A stretch of DNA of 14,386 bases, taken from NCBI GenBank assembly GCA_003049485.1, contig PYST01000431.1:14689-29074 (forward strand). Direction: 5' to 3'. Below the pieces are notes generated by a model. The model was not told the DNA's origin and made no database searches. It worked only from the letters and a program-made list of their open reading frames with translations. The translations under genes and the position numbers were made by a program. Source of the stretch: Ophioceras dolichostomum. Its lineage: Eukaryota > Ascomycota > Sordariomycetes > Magnaporthales > Ophioceraceae. Every line of letters starts with the position of its first letter. Within the stretch, counting starts at the first letter, position 1. Positions 7,426 through 14,386 of the stretch are shown here, piece by piece.

Positions 7426-9047
7426 ATGTCTTCTGCGACGATGCCCGATGCCCCGGAGTGGGCACAGATCCTCCCCCCCGGCCCTCGCCCGACGCTCGCC
7501 ACCCTCCCCGCCGAGCTGACCCTTCTCGTGGCGTCCTTCGGCGTCGACGCCGAGACCCTGAGCCTGGCCCTCGCTCTGGGCCGGGACCGGGTTCAGGTGC
7601 TCCTGAAGGAGCTCTACAAGAACAAGGACAGCGACCTGCTGCTGCTCTGGGCCGTGGAGGCCAACAACATCGACGCCGCGCGTTTCCTGCTCGGCCGGGG
7701 GGCGGACCCGAACACCGCCATCATCTACCAGAAGAAGTCCGAGGGGCTGCGCCAGCGCGTGCAGCTGGCCCCCCGCCAGCTGTACGTCCAGCACTACGAG
7801 CTCAATGCCCAGCGGGGCAGGATCAAGACGGTGAGGCTGGATCCGGCCGAGAACATCGGGCCGTGGGTGACGGCCAACCTGAGGAGCGCCAGGACCCTGC
7901 ACTGGTTCCCGCTGCACATGGCCATCCTGCGGCGCAACAGCGCCATGGTCAACCTCCTTCTGGCCAACGAGGCCAGCATCACGCCGCCAAGCTCCGTGCT
8001 AGGGCTGTTCCCAAGCGGGCCGGAGCGCTCCCGCTTCCTGGACCCGTACATGACGCCGCTCGGCATGGCCATCGTGGACCTGCCGGACGTGGCCATCACG
8101 CTCTTCAACCGCGGGGCCAGCCTCGCGTACCGAACAGACCTGCCGGGCCTGTCGCTGCCCGGCCTGCCAGTGATGCCCGACCTGCCTTCGAACCGATCAA
8201 TCCTGCACGAGGCGGTCCCCTACCGCAACGAGGCGCTCGTCAAGCACTTCCTCAGGGGCGATCCAACGCTTGTCAATGCGTACGACAGGAACCACATCAC
8301 GCCGCTGTTCCTGGCCCTCCAGACCCAGTGGACGGCCCTCGACCCGGTCGCGATCGGCTCAAAGTCTCGCGAGCACCGGCCGCCGTCCAATGCCGCCATC
8401 GCAGAGCTGCTCATAGCCAAGGGCGCGAACGTCGACGCCCGAGTGACGCCGCACTGGCTCCCGCTCCTCGTGTACCTGTTCGGGCGCCGCTACCTCGCCC
8501 GCGCGGTCTGGCTGCTCCAGCACGGCGCCCGACGCCTGAACCCCTCTTCCCGATACGACCTGCACCTCGTCGCCGGCGCCTGCTCTCTGTGGGGGACCGC
8601 CCGGCGCGAGGGCCCCCCTCGATCGTCGGACGCCGCGTGTTCCGCCTCGAGCCCATGCTGAACGATGTCGGCATGTACAAGTCCATCGAGCTGCTGACCG
8701 GCAGGGCGCTATGCCTGTCGCTGCACCGCCGAGTCAAGAGGCTGGCCCTCAGCGGCCAGCACAGGCCGCTCGGGCCGCTCCTGCCGGCCGAGTGCGCAAT
8801 CGACACGCAGGCGGACGAGGATTCCTGGCGCGAGGTCGTCCGCTTCACCTACATGTTCAACTGCGTCACTCTCAACATCGTGGACCAGGAGCTGGACCTG
8901 ACGCCGCAGACGGACAAGGAGGTTAACGCGGCCAGGCGGCGGAGAAGCAGACTTCAGCACGTCGATCCCGAATGGGAGGCGCGAGAGTGGACCAATACGG
9001 CCCCGGCCATCACGCTGACGAGCAGCGGCCCTTCTACAACCACCTAA
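7426..9047 (+). CDS. Ankyrin-repeat protein, reading frame changes by -1 at 8613-8618
   Basis: Translation starts at the ATG at 7426 (A at -3, CT-rich leader) and runs in one frame to a TGA at 8659-8661. From about 8619 the protein-like sequence lies in the next frame and ends with TAA at 9045-9047, so the full product would be about 540 residues. Residues 27-38 (LPAELTLLVASF) resemble the start of an F-box. Ankyrin units follow: DLLLLWAVEANNIDAARFLL with GRGADPN (about 70-98), FPLHMAILRRNSAMVNLLL (159-187), TPLGMAIVDLPDVAITLF with NRGASL (209-237), SILHEAV and ITPLFLAL (256-300), IAELLIAKGANVDAR (to about 340), and WLPLLVYLFGRR...WLLQHGAR. Such proteins bind partners; no enzyme domain is seen. 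The C-terminal part contains no recognised domain. The single-base frame change is a sequencing gap, a recent mutation or a recoding site. Confidence 0.75.
8613..8618 (+). other. Run of six C at the frame change in the ankyrin gene
   Basis: In the upstream frame the codons are GGC CCC CCT (8611-8619). This has the X_XXY_YYZ form C CCC CCT, so a slip back by one base would continue into the downstream frame as GGC CCC CCC TCG ATC. A missing C in a run of seven would give the same protein. The sequence alone cannot separate these. Confidence 0.7.
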
Positions 9048-9151
9048 CCCTGGCCGTCACGAATACCCCGGCTCTGACGACACTACCTGATCACACTACC
9101 CACTACCTATATCACTGCTAATTCTGTCATTAAGAGCGTATGGTCCTGGCA

Positions 9152-9343
9152 GTGCTCTACCTACCGTACCGTATCATCGCTACCCCCTACCCTACCCACT
9201 ATGTAGTGTACTTTCTCTCTTAAAGAGCGTGTTCTTTTGAGAGTAGTGTACTGTGCTCTACCGTACCATCGCCACCCCTAACGCTACCTAATAATTATGT
9301 AGTGTACTTCTCTCTTCTCGAGCGTGTTTTTTGAGAGTAGTGG
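9152..9343. repeat. Diverged tandem repeat, two copies of about 95 bp
   Basis: Copy 1 (9152-9248) and copy 2 (9253-9343) both begin GTGCTCTACC and share ATGTAGTGTACTT, CTCTCTT, GAGCGTGTT and end TTGAGAGTAGTG. They differ by several substitutions and small gaps, so the duplication is old. It lies about 105 bases after the ankyrin stop codon. Confidence 0.85.
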
Positions 9344-9488
9344 ACGAGGCCACCCTACTCGATAAGATAACGCGCTTACATAACCCACGCCTCCGCACAA
9401 ACCTTTCAAACAATGCACCGTCGCGATCGCTGATCCAATAATTCCTGAAGGCTGAGCGAGTCGCAACTGCGGAACAGTAGATATACCT

Positions 9489-9498
9489 TACCTAGGTA
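9489..9498. promoter_or_regulatory. Perfect 10-bp palindrome TACCTAGGTA
   Basis: TACCTAGGTA is its own reverse complement and lies six bases before a TATAAAA at 9504-9510, about 490 bases upstream of the MED22-like ATG. Motifs of this type are frequent in fungal intergenic DNA as I recall them. A regulatory role is a guess. Confidence 0.25.
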
Positions 9499-9890
9499 GG
9501 GAATATAAAATGGATCGACAACAGGGGAGCTTGCTCGGTAAGAAAGAAACCTTGTTTTCCTTGATCTTTGTTGCGCTGTCTTTCGCATCCCAAGTCACCA
9601 GCGTTAGGCTTGAGGCGTCGAATCAGCGCTGCGCTGAGCGAGCAGGGCAAAGAGCAAAGACCCGCTGCTGTATCCTTGCAGGTACCCGTGAAGTGGGAAA
9701 GAGAAAAAAAAAGAGAAAGAGCTGCGGCTGTCCGTGGGCGCACACTAGCGGAGGTGGGGGGTTAGGTGAATGGCGGAAGCGAACGAAGGGATGAAAAGGC
9801 ACTTTGTGGCTTATCGCATTGTCTCTCAACGCCCGACATGATCGTCATTCCAGCCTCACCTGGCAACCTTGGCGTTGTGAAGGAGAACCA

Positions 9891-9911
9891 CCATACACCA
9901 TACACCATACA
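9891..9911. repeat. Three tandem CCATACA units in the leader region
   Basis: The 7-base unit CCATACA occurs three times exactly (9891-9897, 9898-9904, 9905-9911), 80 bases before the MED22-like ATG, within a CA/CT-rich leader. Confidence 0.95.
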
Positions 9912-9991
9912 CACTACACGGCCTTCTGCTTCTTTACCACTCGAACTCGCCCGCCGTCCCTGCCTCCCCTAAGCTCTCCTCAACTACCATC

Positions 9992-11173
9992 ATGCCGCCG
10001 AAGAAGAGACGAGCCGCCAAGCGACCCCGGCTAGCTGGTAGCTCCAGGGATACCGGCGAGCAGCTGCAGCCGCAGTCTCTCGAGGGATCCGCCGCCGACA
10101 GCAGTCCTTCTGCCGCTGGCCCTTCTGCTGCACCGCTTGCCTCTACACCACCACCTCCTGCTCCCGTTGTAGCAGCCACTCCTACTACGGTCCCCACGCC
10201 CATCAAGCCTCCCACACCTATCAAGCCTCCCACGCCCATCAAGCCTCCCATACTTCTCAAGCCTCCCACGTCCATCAAGCCTCCCACGCCTATCAAGCCT
10301 CCCACGCCTATCAAGCCTCCCACGCCCATCAAGCCTCCTCTTCCTGCTGCGGCTCCAGTCCCTGTCGCGGCTCGCGCTTCAGCCGCTGCGGCTCCCTCAC
10401 CTCCCTCACCTCCCTCACCTCCCTCACCTCCCTCACCTCCACCTGTTGGGTCTACGTCATCTCCGGTTCCCGCCCCTACACAGGGCAACGCTGGTGTCGA
10501 CAAAGACAAAGACAGTAGCGCTGTTGATGACGCAAAAAAAGGAGGAGACAACAGCGACGGCAGCGATGATGAGCCGGAGTCAGAGCCAGTCGGCATCAAA
10601 TCCCGGCCAGCGCCGTCCAGCGCGAAGCGCGCGAGGGCAGTTGTTGACATTGCTAACGAGGCACTGCAAGACCGCGAGTCGAGGATCCTTTCGGAGCTAG
10701 TTGCACGCTTCGGCTCGGCCATGAAGTCCGCTACGAGGAACGTGACCACCGAGACCGCCGTGGCGTTCGGCCAAGCAGGGTTCAGCAGTATGCAGATGGA
10801 CGTTGAGTTTAGAGGCCTGGTACGTTTGTTGTGTCTCTTTCTCTCATATCTCTTTTTCTCGCTCTACGAAATACGGAAACCAGAGCATGGCTGACTTGTG
10901 TTCGATGGTGTAAACTTCTGTGGGATCGAATAGGTGAATTCCATGGAAGAACTCCTCGCCCTCACCCGCCTCCTCCGCGAGCTCTGGCTCATCGGCCCGC
11001 TCACCAAGCCCGGCAAAGGCGAGAGCGAAGCCGAAGCGAAGACAACCGAGGAGATGGCCGCGTCGGCCGAGCTCATCATGGATCTGCGCGCGAAACGCCG
11101 CCGCCAGATGATGTACGGCGAGTACGCCGACTACGAGATCCGAGCCATCACGCAGCCGGCACGATCATCATGA
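9992..11173 (+). CDS. MED22: Mediator subunit 22-like protein with a long proline-rich N-terminus (two exons)
   Basis: Exons 9992-10819 and 10934-11173 join in phase 0 to encode 355 residues. The ATG at 9992 follows a CT-rich leader and has A at -3. Residues 2-13 (PPKKRRAAKRPR) form a nuclear-localisation-like basic cluster. Residues 68-115 are eight PTPIKP-type repeats, 135-149 five SPP units, and about 165-200 an acidic Ser/Asp stretch. The C-terminal part, about 216-340, has the two-helix pattern of Med22/Srb6: a first helix ending LVARFGSAMKSA, then VTTETA, MQMDVEFRGL, and, across the splice, MEELLALTRLLRELWLIGPL. This resembles yeast Srb6 around DLLILTRSIKEKWLL. Med22 belongs to the Mediator head module that links activators to RNA polymerase II. 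Known Med22 proteins have about 120-150 residues, so the N-terminal 210 are unusual. The assignment is from memory of the motif pattern; the gene lies tail to tail with PUS1. Confidence 0.68.
10193..10336 (+). repeat. Eight 18-bp units encoding PTPIKP
   Basis: The unit CCCACGCCCATCAAGCCT is repeated eight times in frame without gaps. Units 1-3 and 6-8 encode PTPIKP; unit 4 encodes PILLKP and unit 5 PTSIKP. Synonymous C/T and A/G differences between units show that some are older than others. Confidence 0.96.
10394..10438 (+). repeat. Five 9-bp units encoding PSP
   Basis: CCCTCACCT is repeated five times exactly, in frame, and encodes a Pro-Ser-Pro run inside the MED22-like gene. Complete identity between units suggests recent expansion, so length variation between strains is likely. 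Confidence 0.97.
10820..10933 (+). other. Intron of the MED22-like gene, 114 bp
   Basis: The donor is GTACGT at 10820, the branch site CTGAC at 10891-10895, and the acceptor TAG at 10931-10933. The intron lies between codons (phase 0) and the Med22 homology continues directly across it (FRGL|VNSMEELL). If retained, an in-frame TGA at about 10892 would end the protein before the second conserved helix. The first part is TC-rich. Confidence 0.88.
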
Positions 11174-11214
11174 TGATGGCGAGGAGAGGGACCACCAGCA
11201 GAGGGCGCATCGGA
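11158..11214 (+). repeat. 57-bp dispersed repeat, copy A, over the MED22-like stop codon
   Basis: This segment matches 11642-11698 at 51 of 57 positions without gaps, and the last 24 bases are identical (containing CACCAGCAGAGGGCGCATCG). It covers the final five codons and the TGA of the MED22-like gene and continues into its 3' untranslated region. Confidence 0.93.
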
Positions 11215-11701
11215 GAGAAGCGAGGACAGGCGCAAAGGAACACAAGTCTCATTTCCCAGACCATACCGCAAGAAAGCATCATCATTACAAAAAAGGCTCG
11301 CAATTCTTAAAAATACGACGTTGTTTATTTGCTCTATCTTATCAGGCTTTACACACGCCACGCCATCAGGTCCGGAACCCCACGGACCGAGACCATCGTC
11401 TTTTTTTTGTCTATCCGCAATACTGAACTGGTGCTAGAAAACAACGATGCACGGCAAGATGATTCCATCCGATCGCTAACAATATGCAGCAAGCAAGCAA
11501 AACACGACTACTAGAAGAAGCTTTTGAGATGCCGAAGAAGAAGAAGAAGAGGAAGAGAAAGAGGAAGAAAAGAGGGCACCAAATCTAAACGCGATAGTGA
11601 AAGAAGGACCGATAGGGTATTTTCTTCTTGGACGACGAGGAGGCATGATCATCACGATGATGACGCGAAGAGGCACCACCAGCAGAGGGCGCATCGGAAC
11701 C
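11174..11701. other. Gap between convergent MED22-like and PUS1 genes
   Basis: This interval carries the 3' untranslated regions of both genes. It holds most of both copies of the 57-bp repeat, a T-run (11401-11409) and a purine-rich GAAGAAGAA stretch at about 11514-11577. No canonical AATAAA was found. No supported gene occurs on either strand. Confidence 0.55.
11642..11698 (+). repeat. 57-bp dispersed repeat, copy B, next to the PUS1 stop codon
   Basis: This is the second copy, in the same orientation on the plus strand and 484 bases from copy A. It ends three bases short of the reverse-complement stop codon of PUS1 (11702-11704), so it lies directly after that gene's coding end and is antisense to it. 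Confidence 0.93.
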
Positions 11702-14112
11702 CTAGCCCTCTCCGCCCTCGGGGTCCTCCTCGTCCTCGTCACCCAGTGCGGCCTCCAGAGTCTGCTGCTGTTGCTGCCACTGCTGCTGCTGGCCGTACAC
11801 GCCGCGCTCCTTGGGCTCGTGGGCGACGTCGACGCCGTGGGCGGTCAGCCAGAGGAAGTAGTCTGCCACGAAGTTGTCGAGCTGGTTGAAGAAGATGTGG
11901 AAGCTGTTGTTGGTGTTGAAGACGCAGACGGACAACAGGTTAGCAAGATTAAAAAAAAAAAAAGAAGAAAAAAAGATAGCAGCGTGGGGAGAGAAAGTTA
12001 GTAGGTACCGCGTAGGGCAGGAAGGTCGAGAAAAAAATAAAGGGCTTAACGAAAGGAGAGGAGGAGAAAGAGAGCAAGAGAGCAGGAACATATACACACT
12101 TACACATTCGACCTCTCCTCCACATCCCACATCCGCCGATAAATATGCTCCTCCTTAAACCTCTGGATCTCGCCATCGTACCTCGTAAAATCAATCGGGT
12201 CCCTGCCGTAGTTGGCCACGGCCTTCTGGCTGTACACGTCGAACACGGGCCTCTCCAGCAGCAGGCCCAAGCCCGGCGCCTTCGGGATGCTGATGCGCCG
12301 CCGACCGTAGCTGTCCGTCAGGCGGCTCAGCGGAACCCCGCAACGCACCAGAAGCACGGCCATGGCGACCATCTTGCGGATCTGGTGCATCATGAAGGAC
12401 TGGCCGTGCACCTTGAGGGAGAGCCACTCGGTGTCGCGGATGATGATGGGCTGCGGGCTGACGACGAAGGACTTGATGTGCCGGTGGGAGGAGCCGTCGG
12501 TGAATTTTTTCGAGACGGTGTAGTTGTGGAAGTTGTGGGTGCCGACGTAGGCGGAGAGCATGGTCTGGAGGGTGGATAGGCGGGAGGGGGAGACGCGGTA
12601 GCGCCGCTTGGCGGAGACGTAGGCGGTCTTTATGTCGCGGACGGCTTCTTGCGCGGCGGTCTCTTGCTCGGCCTGCTGCGCCTGCTCGGGTGTAGCGGCT
12701 GCTGCTGCGGTCGTCTCCTCGGCGGACACGTCGCCAGCGTCCGGGGCCGACGAAGCAGCGTCCTTCACCACCTCGTCGCCCGCCATGTCTGTGGTGGTGG
12801 TGGTCTCGACAGAGTTCGGGTCCTGGAGGGTCCCGACGGCGTGCAGCTGCTTGCGCACACCCTCCCTCGCCTCCAGGTCCAGCTTAGCGAGGATGGGCTC
12901 GATCTCCTCCTCCTCGACCTTCTCCCAGAAGTCCTCGACGTCGGCGAACAGGGCCCTCCAGGCGTCGTACCCGCCGGTCTCCTTTTGGGACTCGATGATC
13001 TTCTTACCCAGGAAGCTGTCGGGGTGAGGGGGCAGGAGGGCGTAGCTCGGCATCAGGTACTCGTACCAGCGCGAGTCGCACGAGAGGTAGCAGTTGAACT
13101 GGTTGTTGGTGCGCAGGATATCCCAGACGCGGATCTGGGCGGGGAGGTGGCTGTTGATCCGCTCGACCACGCTTGTCTTTTCGGTCTTCTCGGGTTTCTC
13201 GGATTTCTCGCCAGTGGCAGGCGTCGACTGCTCGTCGGCGGCCACGGCATCGGCCGTGGTCTCTTCTGTCGCTGCCTCACCGGCTGTGGTCTCGCCGGTC
13301 GTGGCCTCGCCGTCCGTAACGTCGTCGTCGATGATCAGCTTGAGAGAGATGACGTTGCTAGCCGCGTGCACGCCCTTGTCCGTCCGCGCGCACCGCATCA
13401 GGCTCGATTTCCTGGGGTCGCTGGCGTTCGCCTTGGATATAGCCCCGGCGTCCACGAAGGCCCGGAACAGGTCGCCCTCGATCGTCTTCTCCGAGTGGTT
13501 TATCTGCATCCCGTGGTAGCCCGTGCCGGCGTAGCCGATCAGCACGGCCACCTTGCGCTTGGGGCGTCGCGCCTCGGCGGCTATCTCCTCGGCGGAGAAG
13601 GGGATGTGCATGTAGGAAGGGGTCGCGTCGACGCTATCGCCGCCGCCGTCGTGCGGGGTCGTGGCGTCACCACCGTCGGCGTCGGCGGCGGCGCCCTCGG
13701 GCTTGTTCCGGTCTTCGTTAAACCTCTGACGCTTAGACTTTGGCCAGCCGCCTCGTTCGTACCCTCTGGATCTACGGCGGCTTCGGTCAGCTCCTGTTTG
13801 GTGTGAGAATGGTGATCCTGAGGTACTACTACGGAGGAAAGTAGGCACGTAGAGAAGAGGGCAGCGAAGGCGAGAAGAGCCATAGGGAGAGAGGTTCGGA
13901 GATGCTGCGTACTTAGCGTCACCGCGGCCCTTGCGTTTGCGGCCTTCAACATGGCCGCGTTGCTGTCCGGATCGCTTCTGCTCGTGGCGGGACTTGTAGC
14001 GGCCTGGCTGCTCGCCGTCCTCGGCATTGGAGGCATTGGTCCGCTGGGCAGCCACAGGGGCCTCAGAGCCGGCGCCAGGGCGGCCGCTTTCTTGGGCATC
14101 GTCAGTGGCCAT
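11702..14112 (-). CDS. PUS1: tRNA pseudouridine synthase, PUS1 type (TruA family)
   Basis: The enzyme converts specific uridines to pseudouridine in nuclear tRNAs and some snRNAs. The start is the ATG at 14112 (minus); the frame is open a little further but only through non-ATG codons. Numbering from it without the possible 5' intron, AGTGYHGMQ lies at 195-203, the catalytic loop RCARTDKGVHA has its aspartate at 245, RWYEYL carries the conserved tyrosine at about 350, and SFMMHQIRKM has Q-I-R at 577-579. The C-terminus DRIF-type segment appears as EEHIYRRMWDVEERSNV and, across a 200-bp intron (11904-12103), continues with FHIFFNQLDNF, ending in a Gln-rich and then acidic tail. Total is 736 residues, or 689 if a 141-bp in-frame intron (13772-13912) is removed. 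Yeast Pus1 is 544 residues; the extra length is a basic N-terminus and two low-complexity inserts (262-315, 432-490). Confidence 0.93.
11904..12103 (-). other. PUS1 3' intron, 200 bp
   Basis: On the minus strand the donor is GTAAGT at 12103-12098 and the branch site GCTAAC near 11940, followed by CAG at 11906-11904. Splicing is phase 2 and restores the Pus1-family terminus (SNV|FHIFF). A long T-rich run precedes the branch site. If retained, translation stops at a TAA that is part of the donor itself. Confidence 0.88.
13251..13310 (-). repeat. Four 15-bp units encoding a GETTA-type repeat in PUS1
   Basis: Imperfect 15-base units start at 13251, 13266, 13281 and 13296. On the coding strand they give GEATT, GETTA, GEAAT, EETTA-like pentapeptides within the first low-complexity insert. 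Confidence 0.85.
13772..13912 (-). other. Probable in-frame intron near the PUS1 5' end, 141 bp
   Basis: On the minus strand AA|GTACGC gives a donor at 13912, CTGAC a branch site near 13786-13790, and TAG an acceptor ending at 13772, 14-18 bases on. The length is 47 codons and contains no stop, so the frame is open either way. The encoded stretch (for example NLSPYGSSRLRCPLLYVP) is unlike the basic, Gly-Arg-rich sequence on both sides, and splicing would join DAK to SRGYERGGW smoothly. This favours a real intron, but no transcript is available. Confidence 0.55.
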
Positions 14113-14374
14113 CGCGCTGGTCCGCAAAACACGATATTCATAGCCTACGAATTTCGCGAAGACTTTTAACCCTCCAGATATATGCGACTAATAGAGGCAC
14201 GAAGCAAATAATTTCATTCGGCGAGGCTTCCTGCACGCCGCTTCATAGCCCCACTAACGCTGTGGGGCCGGCCCTCGGAGAGAGCTGTGGCTAGTACGAG
14301 GCTCAGCCCCCAAAAAATTAATGTCCCCGCAAAATTCTCTCTCCCTTTCACACCACTTTCACCACTGCACAATT
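14113..14374. promoter_or_regulatory. Upstream region of PUS1, possibly a divergent promoter
   Basis: The region contains no coding frame. A 6-bp inverted repeat CCCCAC/GTGGGG lies at 14249-14254 and 14262-14267. The right end turns CT- and CA-rich (TCTCTCTCCCTTTCACACC), typical of a fungal leader running to the right. No TATA box is clear. Confidence 0.4.
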
Positions 14375-14386
14375 ATGGCCAGTTGT
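14375..14386 (+). CDS. Possible start of a divergent gene cut by the window end
   Basis: ATGGCCAGTTGT (M-A-S-C) has A at -3 and G at +4 and follows a CT-rich leader, as fungal starts often do. Only four codons are visible, so this is a guess from context. Confidence 0.22.

Larger units (their letters stand above)
9048..9991. other. Intergenic region between the ankyrin and MED22-like genes
   Basis: The left half has the ankyrin gene's probable 3' untranslated region and a diverged tandem repeat (9152-9343). The right half, pyrimidine-rich close to 9992, is the likely promoter and leader of the next gene. A 94-codon frame from 9510 is discussed among the rejected items. Confidence 0.5.

Noticed and set aside
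7458..9047. A 529-codon frame with no stop overlapping the ankyrin gene in another frame.
   Set aside because: Up to about 8610 its translation is Arg/Pro/Gly-rich and without ankyrin motifs, as expected from the shadow of a GC-rich gene. Only its last 143 codons are protein-like, and these are included in the ankyrin gene as its frameshifted end.
9510..9794. A 94-codon frame starting in a TATAAAATGG context with a hydrophobic stretch that could be a signal peptide.
   Set aside because: The TATAAAA overlaps the ATG, leaving no room for a leader, and the second half is a Lys/Arg/Gly-rich low-complexity stretch. No recognisable family or supporting signal.
9934..10749. A 271-codon minus-strand frame opposite the MED22-like gene, rich in GGLMGVGGLIGVGG-type repeats.
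   Set aside because: The repeats are the reverse complement of the 18-bp PTPIKP-encoding units. The plus-strand gene has a start, splice signals and family homology; this frame has none.
12649..13806. A 385-codon plus-strand frame opposite PUS1.
   Set aside because: It lies entirely within the strongly supported PUS1 coding sequence on the other strand and has no motif of its own.
14113..14127. Extended PUS1 start five codons upstream of the ATG.
   Set aside because: The codon at 14127 is TTG. The ATG at 14112 gives the normal eukaryotic start and nothing conserved lies before it.
1..14386. tRNA or rRNA genes.
   Set aside because: I looked for T-loop-like GGTTCRA sequences and matching acceptor stems on both strands by eye. 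Isolated partial matches (for example near 5041 and 6380) lacked the other arms.

Overview
This window looks like chromosomal DNA of a filamentous ascomycete (Pezizomycotina, probably Sordariomycetes). The reasons are short introns with GTAAGT/GTACGT-type donors and CTAAC/CTGAC branch sites, CT-rich leaders in front of ATGs, GC-rich third codon positions, and a eukaryotic gene set (a Mediator subunit, a PUS1-type tRNA pseudouridine synthase, an ankyrin protein). This assignment is inferred from sequence style and was not tested by any search.

Layout. (1) 1-955, plus strand: the 3' part of a gene for a beta-propeller, fungal-lectin-like protein whose 5' end lies outside the window. (2) About 956-5490: a gene-poor tract with a 90-bp in-frame tandem duplication (1232-1406), a GC-rich decayed island (about 1985-2400), a frameshifted piece of a pyruvate carboxylase gene on the minus strand (2616-2895), and two or three further decayed minus-strand coding pieces that I cannot name (3097-3583, 3812-4225, possibly 4764-5018). 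(3) 5495-6344: four long palindromes packed side by side. The first has 62-bp arms that match perfectly, and the third and fourth share a loop core but have different arms. (4) 6345-7425: intergenic. (5) 7426-9047, plus: an ankyrin-repeat gene of about 540 codons, interrupted by a -1 frame change at a run of six C. (6) 9048-9991: intergenic, with a diverged tandem repeat. (7) 9992-11173, plus: a two-exon gene whose C-terminal third looks like Mediator subunit 22, behind an unusual 210-residue proline-rich extension with a basic nuclear-localisation-like start. (8) 11174-11701: the gap between convergent genes, with a 57-bp sequence duplicated at each end. (9) 14112-11702, minus: a PUS1-type tRNA pseudouridine synthase with a well-supported 200-bp intron near its 3' end and a probable in-frame 141-bp intron near its 5' end. 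(10) 14113-14386: an upstream region, perhaps shared with a divergent gene starting at 14375.

The intact genes do not form a pathway. MED22 (RNA polymerase II Mediator) and PUS1 (tRNA/snRNA modification) are housekeeping genes lying tail to tail. The most unusual parts are the palindrome cluster next to decayed gene pieces, the frame change in the ankyrin gene, the extended Med22-like protein, and the 57-bp repeat at the 3' ends of both convergent genes. I found no convincing new multi-gene system.
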